64,000 nucleotides of DNA from Melieria omissa (Eukaryota > Arthropoda > Insecta > Diptera > Ulidiidae), in assembly GCA_963971225.1 (NCBI GenBank), contig OZ020269.1, positions 75,492,450 to 75,556,449 of the forward strand. The letters are read 5' to 3'. A program made the translations under genes and the position numbers. Position 1 is the stretch's first letter. Every line of letters starts with the position of its first letter. The notes beneath the pieces were generated by a model that worked only from the letters and a program-made list of their open reading frames with translations, searched no databases and was not told where the DNA came from. Below are positions 33,500 to 45,180 of this stretch, piece by piece.

Positions 33500-34500
33500 T
33501 GAGTTTTCGTCGCTGACGAACCTCTAATTTTTTCCGGTTTGGTACAAAAGTACATGAGCCAACAAATTTTGGGGCTATAATGGAGGAACTGGCGTCGCAT
33601 CGTGGTCAAAGTTCACAAAAAAGCTGGGAAATTCGAAAAATCGCTCCACAGCTACTCTTACAGGGTTAACATTATTTTACTGACCCCCACTAGTTTTCCC
33701 TATCAAATATTTCTTTCAAACATATTTATACCTTATCTCCAACCCTTCATGGGGCTCCCATACAAAATGATCGTTTTTATAAAATAGGCTCCAACTGCTC
33801 CCAGGTTGCCCCCACACGTGTGAGACCGACTCATTTATTTTTAATTCCGGATGTTTCTTCAAAACATACCTACCCACTATCTCCAAGTCTTAATGGCCAT
33901 ACAAAACTGACCATTTTCTATGGAATTGGCTCCCCACTTGTAAATGTAGTAGTTAAGTAAGCGATTAAATATCGAATCTCGAAAGCTACCCCAGTAAAAA
34001 TTTAAGCAAGCCTTTGATATATATTTGAAATTCAATTTTATAACAAGCACTTGATAACAAGTTTATATCAAGTTTGAATTCTCAAAGGCTTGCAAAAGGC
34101 TTGCCTTCTGCGTGATACCAATTGATTGTAATTGTAATTGAAAATGTGATTGAATTGTAAATACAACTTTCAAAGAGAAGTTGTAATGTTTTTCCTACTT
34201 TAGATGATATACATTTTAGATGTTTTAAGGCGGATGGGCGGTCCGCGTTTGAAAGCGCTGTTTAAAAAATTTGTGGAGCGATCTAGAAATATACAAAAGC
34301 AAAGAAAGTTCAAGGCTATTCGGCCTTGATTTTTAACTTAATTTAAATAATTTAATTTTTTAGTTAACTTCATTATTAAAGTAGTACAGTTGAACTGATT
34401 TATGTTATGTTTTGTTTCTTTTTTATAAACAATATAATTTATTTTACAAAAATACAAGTTATTCCATTCCGGTTACTTAACTGTTACTCTAACCACTTAA
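33500..34500. other. Unassigned sequence between the TTAA MITE and the tandem block
   Basis: No gene recognised. The segment 33997-34110 contains AAGCAAGCCTTTGATAT and CAAAGGCTTGCAAAAGGCTTG in inverted arrangement, so it is probably part of a small foldback. The phrase TCCCATACAAAA recurs near 33750 and 33897. Confidence 0.4.
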
Positions 34501-34636
34501 GTAAACGAAACCATGACAAGTTACAAGTACTGAACTTATTTGAATGATTTATTCAGCCGCCGGCAACATTCTTGAGTACAAAAAATATAAAATTAATTTA
34601 GGTTCAGAAGTGCACCGCCAGGTGACATCTCCCATA

Positions 34637-35047
34637 CAGTCAAACCTAAATTGGAGCGTTGAGCGTTGCGTTTTCTGACGCAACGCTATCGCTCAGTGCG
34701 GCATACCAAAATTGAAGCGTTGCGTTGGGATTGTCAAAATCATGAAATGAAAACAAATGTCAAAAAAATATCTGTTTAGTTGCCAAAAAACCAACAAACT
34801 ATTATTATTTTGCAAAACTTAGCTCTTATTTGAATAAATTCCTCACAATTTAAATCAAATCAAATATAAATCACAGGCGTTTTTGTTTGTAGCAGCCAAC
34901 TTTAACTGCTAACGCGCTGTCAAAATTGGAAATTCGAATAGCTCAGCGTCAGAGCGTTTCAATTGCGGTTTGCCCCGTACAATTTATATGGGCATGAAGC
35001 AATTTTGACAGTTGCTTGCCGCTGACGCTCCAATTTAGGTTTGACTG
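34637..35047. mobile_element. TIR element with strong internal palindromes (unit 1)
   Basis: Ends CAGTCAAACCTAAATTGGAG and the inverted CTCCAATTTAGGTTTGACTG, flanked by ATA (34634-34636, 35048-35050). Just inside lie hairpin-forming repeats of GCGTTGCGT/ACGCAACGC. The 3-bp duplication and CAG ends do not settle the superfamily. A truncated inverted relative lies at about 53790-55275. Confidence 0.8.
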
Positions 35048-35075
35048 ATACAATCGGAGTTGTAAGGTTGTCAAC

Positions 35076-35208
35076 CAGGGGCGGATTCAGAAAAATATTT
35101 CGGGGATTTTTGAAAAGTTATTCTTTAATATTTATAATTTTATATTATTTTAAAGTTGATCCTAATATTTCGGGGGGTTTCAACCCCTCCCCCCTGAAAC
35201 CACCACTG
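35076..35208. mobile_element. hAT MITE (unit 1)
   Basis: 133 bp, starts CAGGGGCGGATTCAG and ends CCACCACTG, flanked by TTGTCAAC (35068-35075) and TTTTCAAC (35209-35216), an 8-bp duplication with one change. It is the same family as the element at 1018-1905. Confidence 0.82.
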
Positions 35209-35459
35209 TTTTCAACTTTTGGGTTTCTACGCTGCAATAATCAAAATATATTGCTTCGAATGCTTCGAAGCCAATCAAGCGAAACAAGCATTAATGCAAA
35301 CAAAGCGTGTTTTGAAGTTGGACCATATATCATGGGCGCTCGAAATTGAACCATTTGATTTAGGAATTTGTACACAATAATCAACAAACAACAAACTATT
35401 TTATTATCTATTCTTATTATTATGAATTATTTTATTTGATTTTAGCTATACTATTGGCA

Positions 35460-35800
35460 GCCGCCGTGGCTCAGTTGGTTAGTGCGCGGTCCAGCGAGTC
35501 GCATGCAGAGCGACGCAAGATCGAATACTGCATGTAGTAACACCTAAAAAAAAAAAATAACGGGAAACTCGTTTTCTCTTTCGGTGGTTGTCCTCTCAGC
35601 TGGAAATGGCAAACCTCTGAGAGTAAAAATTGCCTATGAAAAAGCTCCCAACCTGCCGTTCGGAACCGGCATAAAACTGTAAGTCCCTTCTACCCGCGTA
35701 CAAAATTCACACGCACAACACGGGTGGTTGCGGGAAGCTAGGCCTTAGTCTCGCGTAAGCGGGCTGTCGTGCCAATCAATTATTATTATTATTATTATTG
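35460..35800 (+). repeat. SINE1: tRNA-derived SINE (unit 1)
   Basis: The RNA polymerase III A box (TGGCTCAGTTGGTTAGTGCG) and B box (AGATCGAATAC) sit in a tRNA-like head of about 75 bp. A body follows with GGCAAACCTCTGAGAG, CTGCCGTTCGGAACCGGCAT and TAGGCCTTAGTCTCG, and an (ATT)n tail. TATTGGCA at both sides is a plausible target duplication. The CCGTTCGGA..CGGC block is shared with SINE2. Confidence 0.88.
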
Positions 35801-36008
35801 GCAAGAGAACTCAACTGCTGCTTTTGACAATGAGTTGAACGAAAATGTAAACACAACGCATGTGATTTTTGGCAAGCTTTATTGAATACAAGGTTACGAG
35901 TCCTAACTTACGACATCCGAGACAGATAACTTGACAGAGACACCCATGACGTCGGTGAAATTATGCCAACATTCTATATTGGCAGTACATTCAGGGTACA
36001 TGTACAAC

Positions 36009-36470
36009 CATGGCTGAACTACAAGGTTGTAGCAAACCAACGGCTGATCGTTTATCGCTTTTGTCAAAATCGTCGGTGTGATGTGTTGCCGCATCGGTTG
36101 AAATGAAAATACCTGACTGAAAACAACTGACCTGAGCACTTTTCTGGTTGTACACATGGCACAAGAACAAGGTAATAGCATCCCCGCAACACCAAAAACC
36201 ACATGTATTTTGTTGGTAGGATCGTTTATCGCTACTGTCAAAATCAGCTTATATTTTCCGACGAAAGAGGGAGAAACTGAAAATAAACAAAACTGATTAT
36301 TGCCAGACGGTGCTGTATTTGAGTGAAAAAACGGGAAAAGTGCTCAGGTCAGTTGTTTCCAGTCAGGTATTTTCATTTCAACCGATGCGGCAATACAGCA
36401 CACCGACGATTTTGACAAGAGCAATAAACGATCAGGCGGTGGCTTGCTACAACCTTGTAGTTCAGCCATG
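36009..36470. mobile_element. Foldback MITE with 140-bp arms (unit 1)
   Basis: Arms 36009-36143 and about 36336-36470 are inverted repeats with roughly 95% identity by eye, starting CATGGCTGAACTACAAGG. They are flanked by a perfect 8-bp duplication TGTACAAC (36001-36008, 36471-36478). The CATG ends with an 8-bp duplication fit P-like or hAT-like transposition. The transcript could form a long hairpin. Confidence 0.85.
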
Positions 36471-36832
36471 TGTACAACTATACTGAGATATGAGCGAGAA
36501 AACGTATAACGATTGTACAAATGTGAAAAACAGGTGCGTTTGCGGGGGAAAAAAGCTTGAATATTCAAAAGCCTGGGAAAAATGGTCAGAATATGTTGTA
36601 TGTGCGGGAAGGCAAAAATATTTAAATATTTAGTTTTATTCCATATTTTATTTAATACCCGTTTTAATCCCAACGAAGCTGAATATAAAGAGAATAGAGT
36701 AAGTCAATTTTATTGTTTGCCAATTCTCCTTTGTCTAATATATATGCTTTTTTATTTTTCGTGTACGATGAAACGCTTGGAACCGGTTTGGCTGGCTGCC
36801 AAGCCATTTCACCAACGCCGCTGACGAGACTT

Positions 36833-37227
36833 GGTTGATTGGTTGGTTGTAGTGGCTGCCTCTGTATAGACACACTTAGGCCTATTGGCCCGTTGTGATA
36901 CCACAAATTCCACCCGTTTGAAATGTATATGCAACACTGTTTTTTCCAACATGTGATACAACACACATTTCAAACACATGGGCAAAGGGAGGGAGGGGAC
37001 CCACAGTTTAACGCCGAATCCGAACGGCGATTGGCACTTTTTCTTTCACACTTGGAGGTTTTTGCCATTGCCTGCCAAGAGCGCACTTCTGCGATTCTTG
37101 CAATTCTCATCTCCTTCATGTGGATAGCGATAGAAGTAGATGGGCGTTTTACCAGCCCGAGCCAGGAATCGAACCTGGGGCCACGGTATGAGAAGCCAGC
37201 GCGCTACCCGCTGGACTATCGAGGCCG
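36833..37227 (-). repeat. SINE2: second tRNA-derived SINE (unit 1)
   Basis: The minus-strand head reads GCCTCGATAGTCCAGCGGGT (A box region) and CCAGGTTCGATTCCTGG (T arm with B box), then a body with GGCAATGGCAAAAACCTCC and GCCGTTCGGATTCGGCGTTA. It is flanked by a perfect 13-bp duplication GCTGACGAGACTT (36820-36832, 37228-37240). The acceptor stem is degenerate, so it is not a working tRNA gene. Confidence 0.9.
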
Positions 37228-37651
37228 GCTGACGAGACTTCACTTGACGAACATTTTTGATCTTAGTGCTTTGGACAGCCTCTTTACAAAATACCAATCA
37301 GACACCAAGCAAAGTAAATCCTAAGTAGCGCCACTCTTTTTTGGCCGGACACTAGTGGCAGTGTTGCCGCACAAGCAGTGCTACCCCATAACGATTTTCT
37401 GTTGGTTTTGAGAGTAAATTTTATGCCTAATTTTCTGACTGCTCTTTCCAATCAAGAAATAAAGAAATGTTTGAAAGATTAAATATCTTAACAAAACTGT
37501 AAAATTACTGGAGAAATACAATAGTTATTACCACAATTGATTAAAATAGACAACATTTGAATAAAAATTTCAATTGTTCTTTCCCACAAATAATTTCATG
37601 ATAAAAACATAAAACATTCTGAATCAATATCAAGGTAATTTTGTTATTGTA

Positions 37652-38179
37652 TAGAGTGTTTTTTTTAGAGGTTTGTTTTTCGAATAGAGATAAAACTGGC
37701 ATTTTGTGGTCAAATCTGGCAACTCTAATGTCATTTATGTTCAGTTTGGTTTGCCATTTCATCATGAACAGGATGACAAAAGAACAACGCTTGCAAATCG
37801 TGCAAATTTATTTCGAAAATAATGGTTCAGTTCGCGAAGTTTACCGCAAGCTCCGTCCATTTTATGGTCCATCAGAGCAATTAATTCGGTTAACCATGGG
37901 TCGTTTTCGCACTACGTTTACTCTATGTGATAATACGCATCCGCAGAGACGTCGAACAGTGCGCACCGTAGAAACAGTTGCCGCTGTAGAGCAAAATGTT
38001 GAAGAGGACCCGAATGAATCGATTCGCCACCGTGCACAGCAATTGGAGCTTTGTCCATCAACTGAAAATTGGACCTGTAGAATTGGCTTTATTCGAGCCA
38101 GCCGCGGCGGCCACATGCCCGAAATCATATTTAAACATTAATGGCATAAAATTATCCTCCTATTAAAAAAAACACCCTA
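37652..38179 (+). mobile_element. Tc1/mariner-type deletion derivative (unit 1, right end eroded)
   Basis: The left end TAGAGTGTTTTTTTTAGAGG and the right end AAAAAAAACACCCTA are inverted, with TA duplication inside TATA. In this unit about 62 bp preceding the last 18 bp are replaced by a few bases, so only the outer part of the right terminal repeat remains. It carries the helix-turn-helix ORF at 37764-38141. Confidence 0.85.
37764..38141 (+). CDS. Helix-turn-helix-only transposase derivative (unit 1)
   Basis: 125 residues. Residues 1-100 match the N-terminal DNA-binding region of a mariner-type transposase family (MTKEQRLQIVQIYFENNGSV ... RPFYGPSEQLIRL ... VEEDPNESIRHRAQQL). The last 15 residues (SRGGHMPEIIFKH) match the C-terminus of the same transposases, so the whole catalytic domain was removed in frame. 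All three tandem copies keep this ORF intact. It could bind its terminal repeats but cannot catalyse transposition. Start chosen at the ATG matching the family N-terminus. Confidence 0.75.
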   Translation: MNRMTKEQRLQIVQIYFENNGSVREVYRKLRPFYGPSEQLIRLTMGRFRTTFTLCDNTHPQRRRTVRTVETVAAVEQNVEEDPNESIRHRAQQLELCPSTENWTCRIGFIRASRGGHMPEIIFKH

Positions 38180-38682
38180 TACAAGGTAAAATGCGAAGGA
38201 CAAAGTTTCTTGCAATAAATTATTTCAAAATTTGTGTGTCATAGTTATGTCGTGCATCTTCAGAGCTCTTAATACGTACTAAAAATATGCTTTTATTCAT
38301 TTTGATTGGTAATATAAACTCACAACACGATAATTTAATCAAAAGATGATCAATGTGTTCAGAAGAACATTTTCGTATTCATTATTAAATTTCTTTGATG
38401 CGACTGAAATGAATGAAATAATTTTAATGAAATCATAATCATTACAAACATTTGCCATCTAAATACATTTCTATATTCACCATCGATAACAAAAATTTCA
38501 ACCCTGTCTTATAATAATTTGACCACTTTCACCACCAAGGCAAAACTGAAATGTCATTTTTCATTCAATTTCTCAAAAGGACAATTTTTCGCAACGATAT
38601 ACATATATTGGAGTTGCATCCATCAGGTTTGTTATATCGAGTTTTCGTGGCACATCGTTGACATGAGTATTTTGTGTTGCAG

Positions 38683-39398
38683 GAACTTCCGGAAGCTCGG
38701 AATATGATCGATGACGATGCGGCGCTAACCCATTTTTAGAACACTGTGACGCAGGTGACGCCCGACAACGAGGAAAACTTCTACGAGCACCTGCTGAAGG
38801 TGCCCGGCGTCGTAGTGCTCTACCTGTACGGAAATACGGGGTGACGCGGCGCCGGCCATCGCGTCGATACGTACAAGCTGCTGCGCAAGCTCGGCTACCA
38901 CGTGCTCTCGCTGGACTATCGCGGCTATGGCGATTCGGATCAGGTCTCGCCCACCGAGGAGCGTGTTGTGCGCGATGCCATCGCCGTCTACAAGTACATC
39001 ACCTCAGTGACCTCGAACCCGGTGTTCATTTGGGCCATTCGCTGGGCACCGGTGTGGCGGGTAACTTGTGTGCGCTACTACTACGCGGGTGTGTTTTCTT
39101 GTACTCATTTTCCCCTTGATTATGGCAAACTATTGCAAGTGTATTTTGTTTCGTGTATCTGCAGCCGTTCAAAGATCTGCCCTGGTTTAATTTAACCATT
39201 GAACGACCCATGTACGCCAATTCGCTGCGCTTCGAAACGGATAAGCAGATTGGTAAATTTAAGCAGACAGTGATGATTCTCCATGCCGAGGATGACTTTG
39301 TGGTGCCATTCGAACTGGGATATAAGCTGTATTGCACAGCGCTGAATACGCGTGGCTTGGTTAGGAGTTTCGATTCTGGTCGAAAGATTTGTGAATAA
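38683..39398 (+). pseudogene. ABHD12-like lipase pseudogene (unit 1)
   Basis: Homologous to the C-terminal half of ABHD12-type alpha/beta hydrolases (lysophosphatidylserine lipases). After an AG splice acceptor at 38681-38682: GVVVLYLYGNTG, then an in-frame TGA at 38842-38844, then GYHVLSLDYRGYGDSDQ and NPVFIW. A one-base loss near 39033 shifts the nucleophile elbow GHSLGTG into another frame. An intron with GT at 39089 and AG at 39163-39164 is retained, then PFKDLPWFNL and VMILHAEDDFVVPFELG with the catalytic Asp. The region with the catalytic His and a middle segment are missing. Retained introns show a genomic duplicate, not a retrocopy. Confidence 0.85.
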
Positions 39399-39877
39399 CT
39401 ACAGCAATGCAAAATATTGAGCATTAACCACAACAGCAGCAACAACAATAATCGATTGCAAAGTGCATATTTTTTTGGCAACTGCAACTGAATAAATGAA
39501 TAAAAATGAAAGTATGCAGAGTTTGTTCCTACATAAAATTATGAATTATATTTTTGCAAAATTTTAAACAAAATATATAAGTTTATATTAAGAATACCAT
39601 TTGAATTCATTTGCAACTGACAATGACTTGTGGTGAATATATATAACGAAGGCAGAGTTGCTCTTGAATAACAAACGAAATAAATTAAATTTGTTCATAA
39701 ATTTTGGTAGAAACCAAATAATTGATGAGAATTTTATTTAAGTAAACGAAACCATGACAAGTTACAAGTACTGAACTTATTTGAATGATTTATTCAGCCG
39801 CCGGCAACATTCTTGAGTACAAAAAATATAAAATTAATTTAGGTTCAGAAGTGCACCGCCAGGTGACATCTCCCATA

Positions 39878-40288
39878 CAGTCAAACCTAAATTGGAGCGT
39901 TGAGCGTTGCGTTTTCTGACGCAACGCTATCGCTCAGTGCGGCATACCAAAATTGAAGCGTTGCGTTGGGATTGTCAAAATCATGAAATGAAAACAAATG
40001 TCAAAAAAATATCTGTTTAGTTGCCAAAAAACCAACAAACTATTATTATTTTGCAAAACTTAGCTCTTATTTGAATAAATTCCTCACAATTTAAATCAAA
40101 TCAAATATAAATCACAGGCGTTTTTGTTTGTAGCAGCCAACTTTAACTGCTAACGCGCTGTCAAAATTGGAAATTCGAATAGCTCAGCGTCAGAGCGTTT
40201 CAATTGCGGTTTGCCCCATACAATTTATATGGGCATGAAGCAATTTTGACAGTTGCTTGCCGCTGACGCTCCAATTTAGGTTTGACTG
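39878..40288. mobile_element. Palindrome-rich TIR element (unit 2)
   Basis: Copy of 34637-35047 with the same ends and the same ATA flanks. Confidence 0.8.
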
Positions 40289-40316
40289 ATACAATCGGAG
40301 TTGTAAGGTTGTCAAC

Positions 40317-40448
40317 CAGGGGCGGATTCAGAAAAATATTTCGGGGATTTTTGAAAAGTTATTCTTTAATATTTATAATTTTATATTATTTTAAAGTTGA
40401 TCCTAATATTTCGGGGGGTTTCAACCCCTCCCCCTGAAACCACCACTG
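40317..40448. mobile_element. hAT MITE (unit 2)
   Basis: Copy of 35076-35208, one base shorter in the C-run near its right end. Confidence 0.82.
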
Positions 40449-40699
40449 TTTTCAACTTTTGGGTTTCTACGCTGCAATAATCAAAATATATTGCTTCGAA
40501 TGCTTCGAAGCCAATCAAGCGAAACAAGCATTAATGCAAACAAAGCGTGTTTTGAAGTTGGACCATATATCATGGGCGCTCGAAATTGAACCATTTGATT
40601 TAGGAATTTGTACACAATAATCAACAAACAACAAACTATTTTATTATCTATTCTTATTATTATGAATTATTTTATTTGATTTTAGCTATACTATTGGCA

Positions 40700-41039
40700 G
40701 CCGCCGTGGCTCAGTTGGTTAGTGCGCGGTCCAGCGAGTCGCATGCAGAGCGACGCAAGATCGAATACTGCATGTAGTAACACCTAAAAAAAAAAATAAC
40801 GGGAAACTCGTTTTCTCTTTCGGTGGTTGTCCTCTCAGCTGGAAATGGCAAACCTCTGAGAGTAAAAATTGCATATGAAAAAGCTCCCAACCTGCCGTTC
40901 GGAACCGGCATAAAACTGTAAGTCCCTTCCACCCGCGTACAAAATTCACACGCACAACACGGGTGGTTGCGGGAAGCTAGGCCTTAGTCTCGCGTAAGCG
41001 GGCTGTCGTGCCAATCAATTATTATTATTATTATTATTG
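40700..41039 (+). repeat. SINE1 (unit 2)
   Basis: Copy of 35460-35800 with the same A and B boxes; the A-run near 40785 is two bases shorter. Confidence 0.88.
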
Positions 41040-41247
41040 GCAAGAGAACTCAACTGCTGCTTTTGACAATGAGTTGAACGAAAATGTAAACACAACGCAT
41101 GTGATTTTTGGCAAGCTTTATTGAATACAAGGTTACGAGTCCTAACTTACGACATCCGAGACAGATAACTTGACAGAGACACCCATGACGTCGGTGAAAT
41201 TATGCCAACATTCTATATTGGCAGTACATTCAGGGTACATGTACAAC

Positions 41248-41709
41248 CATGGCTGAACTACAAGGTTGTAGCAAACCAACGGCTGATCGTTTATCGCTTT
41301 TGTCAAAATCGTCGGTGTGATGTGTTGCCGCATCGGTTGAAATGAAAATACCTGACTGAAAACAACTGACCTGAGCACTTTTCTGGTTGTACACATGGCA
41401 CAAGAACAAGGTAATAGCATCCCCGCAACACCAAAAACCACATGTATTTTGTTGGTAGGATCGTTTATCGCTACTGTCAAAATCAGCTTATATTTTCCGA
41501 CGAAAGAGGGAGAAACTGAAAATAAACAAAACTGATTATTGCCAGACGGTGCTGTATTTGAGTGAAAAAACGGGAAAAGTGCTCAGGTCAGTTGTTTCCA
41601 GTCAGGTATTTTCATTTCAACCGATGCGGCAATACAGCACACCGACGATTTTGACAAGAGCAATAAACGATCAGGCGGTGGCTTGCTACAACCTTGTAGT
41701 TCAGCCATG
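41248..41709. mobile_element. Foldback MITE (unit 2)
   Basis: Copy of 36009-36470 with the same 8-bp flanks. Confidence 0.85.
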
Positions 41710-42071
41710 TGTACAACTATACTGAGATATGAGCGAGAAAACGTATAACGATTGTACAAATGTGAAAAACAGGTGCGTTTGCGGGGGAAAAAAGCTTGAA
41801 TATTCAAAAGCCTGGGAAAAATGGTCAGAATATGTTGTATGTGCGGGAAGGCAAAAATATTTAAATATTTAGTTTTATTCCATATTTTATTTAATACCCG
41901 TTTTAATCCCAACGAAGCTGAATATAAAGAGAATAGAGTAAGTCAATTTTATTGTTTGCCAATTCTCCTTTGTCTAATATATATGCGTTTTTATTTTTCG
42001 TGTACGATGAAACGCTTGGAACCGGTTTGGCTGGCTGCCAAGCCATTTCACCAACGCCGCTGACGAGACTT

Positions 42072-42466
42072 GGTTGATTGGTTGGTTGTAGTGGCTGCCT
42101 CTGTATAGACACACTTAGGCCTATTGGCCCGTTGTGATACCACAAATTCCACCCGTTTGAAATGTATATGCAACACTGTTTTTTCCAACATGTGATACAA
42201 CACACATTTCAAACACATGGGCAAAGGGAGGGAGGGGACCCACAGTTCAACGCCGAATCCGAACGGCGATTGGCACTTTTTCTTTCACACTTGGAGGTTT
42301 TTGCCATTGCCTGCCAAGAGCGCACTTCTGCGATTCTTGCAATTCTCATCTCCTTCATGTGGATAGCGATAGAAGTAGATGGGCGTTTTACCAGCCCGAG
42401 CCAGGAATCGAACCTGGGGCCACGGTATGAGAAGCCAGCGCGCTACCCGCTGGACTATCGAGGCCG
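42072..42466 (-). repeat. SINE2 (unit 2)
   Basis: Copy of 36833-37227 with the 13-bp flanks at 42059-42071 and 42467-42479. Confidence 0.9.
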
Positions 42467-42886
42467 GCTGACGAGACTTCACTTGACGAACATTTTTGAT
42501 CTTAGTGCTTTGGACAGCCTCTTTACAAAATACCAATCAGACACCAAGCAAAGTAAATCCTAAGTAGCGCCACTCTTTTTAGGCCGGACACTAGTGGCAG
42601 TGTTGCCGCACAAGCAGTGCTACCCCATAACGATTTTCTGTTGGTTTTGAGAGTAAATTTTATGCCTAATTTTCTGACTGCTCTTTCCAATCAAGAAATA
42701 AAGAAATGTTTGAAAGATTAAATATCTTAACAAAACTGTAAAATTACTGGAGAAATACAATAGTTATTACCACAATTGATTAAAATAGACAACATTTGAA
42801 TAAAAATTTCAATTGTTCCCACAAATAATTTCATGATAAAAACATAAAACATTCTGAATCAATATCAAGGTAATTTTGTTATTGTA

Positions 42887-43482
42887 TAGAGTGTTTTTTT
42901 TAGAGGTTTGTTTTTCGAATAGAGATAAAACTGGCATTTTGTGGTCAAATCTGGCAACTCTAATGTCATTTATGTTCAGTTTGGTTTGCCATTTCATCAT
43001 GAACAGGATGACAAAAGAACAACGCTTGCAAATCGTGCAAATTTATTTCGAAAATAATGGTTCAGTTCGCGAAGTTTACCGCAAGCTCCGTCCATTTTAT
43101 GGTCCATCAGAGCAATTAATTCGGTTAACCATGGGTCGTTTTCGCACTACGTTTACTCTATGTGATAATACGCATCCGCAGAGACGTCGAACAGTGCGCA
43201 CCGTAGAAACAGTTGCCGCTGTAGAGCAAAATGTTGAAGAGGACCCGAATGAATCGATTCGCCACCGTGCACAGCAATTGGAGCTTTGTCCATCAACTGA
43301 AAATTGGACCTGTAGAATTGGCTTTATTCGAGCCAGCCGCGGCGGCCACATGCCCGAAATCATATTTAAACATTAATGGCATAAAATTATCCTTCCCATA
43401 AAGCCAAATTGATGGACATTAAAACGATTTTCTTGTGTTTTATTTCAATTCGAAGTTCTATACCTCTAAAAAAAACACCCTA
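42887..43482 (+). mobile_element. Tc1/mariner-type deletion derivative, complete ends (unit 2)
   Basis: Both terminal repeats are present: TAGAGTGTTTTTTTTAGAGG at the left and CCTCTAAAAAAAACACCCTA at the right, inside TATA flanks. This shows what unit 1 has lost. Confidence 0.9.
42999..43376 (+). CDS. Helix-turn-helix-only transposase derivative (unit 2)
   Basis: Protein identical to the unit 1 copy at 37764-38141: the mariner-type DNA-binding region fused to the family C-terminus with no catalytic domain. Confidence 0.75.
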   Translation: MNRMTKEQRLQIVQIYFENNGSVREVYRKLRPFYGPSEQLIRLTMGRFRTTFTLCDNTHPQRRRTVRTVETVAAVEQNVEEDPNESIRHRAQQLELCPSTENWTCRIGFIRASRGGHMPEIIFKH

Positions 43483-43985
43483 TACAAGGTAAAATGCGAA
43501 GGACAAAGTTTCTTGCAATAAATTATTTCAAAATTTGTGTGTCATAGTTATGTCGTGCATCTTCAGAGCTCTTAATACGTACTAAAAATATGCTTTTATT
43601 CATTTTGATTGGTAATATAAACTCACAACACGATAATTTAATCAAAAGATGATCAATGTGTTCAGAAGAACATTTTCGTATTCATTATTAAATTTCTTTG
43701 ATGCGACTGAAATGAATGAAATAATTTTAATGAAATCATAATCATTACAAACATTTGCCATCTAAATACATTTCTATATTCACCATCGATAACAAAAATT
43801 TCAACCCTGTCTTATAATAATTTGACCACTTTCACCACCAAGGCAAAACTGAAATGTCATTTTTCATTCAATTTCTCAAAAGGACAATTTTTCGCAACGA
43901 TATACATATATTGGAGTTGCATCCATCAGGTTTGTTATATCGAGTTTTCGTGGCACATCGTTGACATGAGTATTTTGTGTTGCAG

Positions 43986-44701
43986 GAACTTCCGGAAGCT
44001 CGGAATATGATCGATGACGATGCGGCGCTAACCCATTTTTAGAACACTGTGACGCAGGTGACGCCCGACAACGAGGAAAACTTCTACGAGCACCTGCTGA
44101 AGGTGCCCGGCGTCGTAGTGCTCTACCTGTACGGAAATACGGGGTGACGCGGCGCCGGCCATCGCGTCGATACGTACAAGCTGCTGCGCAAGCTCGGCTA
44201 CCACGTGCTCTCGCTGGACTATCGCGGCTATGGCGATTCGGATCAGGTCTCGCCCACCGAGGAGCGTGTTGTGCGCGATGCCATCGCCGTCTACAAGTAC
44301 ATCACCTCAGTGACCTCGAACCCGGTGTTCATTTGGGCCATTCGCTGGGCACCGGTGTGGCGGGTAACTTGTGTGCGCTACTACTACGCGGGTGTGTTTT
44401 CTTGTACTCATTTTCCCCTTGATTATGGCAAACTATTGCAAGTGTATTTTGTTTCGTGTATCTGCAGCCGTTCAAAGATCTGCCCTGGTTTAATTTAACC
44501 ATTGAACGACCCATGTACGCCAATTCGCTGCGCTTCGAAACGGATAAGCAGATTGGTAAATTTAAGCAGACAGTGATGATTCTCCATGCCGAGGATGACT
44601 TTGTGGTGCCATTCGAACTGGGATATAAGCTGTATTGCACAGCGCTGAATACGCGTGGCTTGGTTAGGAGTTTCGATTCTGGTCGAAAGATTTGTGAATA
44701 A
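43986..44701 (+). pseudogene. ABHD12-like lipase pseudogene (unit 2)
   Basis: Shares every lesion with the unit 1 copy (the in-frame TGA and the frameshift at the nucleophile elbow), so the gene was already dead before the tandem duplication. Confidence 0.85.
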
Positions 44702-45180
44702 CTACAGCAATGCAAAATATTGAGCATTAACCACAACAGCAGCAACAACAATAATCGATTGCAAAGTGCATATTTTTTTGGCAACTGCAACTGAATAAAT
44801 GAATAAAAATGAAAGTATGCAGAGTTTGTTCCTACATAAAATTATGAATTATATTTTTGCAAAATTTTAAACAAAATATATAAGTTTATATTAAGAATAC
44901 CATTTGAATTCATTTGCAACTGACAATGACTTGTGGTGAATATATATAACGAAGGCAGAGTTGCTCTTGAATAACAAACGAAATAAATTAAATTTGTTCA
45001 TAAATTTTGGTAGAAACCAAATAATTGATGAGAATTTTATTTAAGTAAACGAAACCATGACAAGTTACAAGTACTGAACTTATTTGAATGATTTATTCAG
45101 CCGCCGGCAACATTCTTGAGTACAAAAAATATAAAATTAATTTAGGTTCAGAAGTGCACCGCCAGGTGACATCTCCCATA

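Larger units (their letters stand above)
34501..39741 (+). repeat. Tandem unit 1 (5.24 kb)
   Basis: First of three direct repeats. The left boundary follows CCACTTAA; the junction with unit 2 reads ATTTAAGTAAAC and can be explained by a TTA microhomology between the two ends of the unit. It differs from units 2 and 3 mainly by loss of about 62 bp at the right side of the mariner-like element near 38158 and a few single-base changes. Contents are listed separately. Confidence 0.96.
39742..45044 (+). repeat. Tandem unit 2 (5.30 kb)
   Basis: Head-to-tail copy of unit 1 with near-identical sequence. It keeps the complete right end of the mariner-like element that unit 1 lost, and differs at scattered single bases (for example one C fewer in the hAT MITE). 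Confidence 0.96.

Noticed and set aside
36344..36673. Open frames of about 110 codons in each tandem unit (also 35903-36241)
   Set aside because: They run through foldback arms in both directions and share residues only because the arms are inverted copies. No domain is present.
37153..37227. A tRNA gene on the minus strand
   Set aside because: A and B boxes are present but the acceptor stem is mispaired, and the sequence is the head of SINE2, flanked by a 13-bp duplication.
38841..39119. An Arg-rich frame beside the lipase pseudogene
   Set aside because: It is the frame-shifted reading of ABHD12-like sequence; only its end, after the shift point, is genuine homology.
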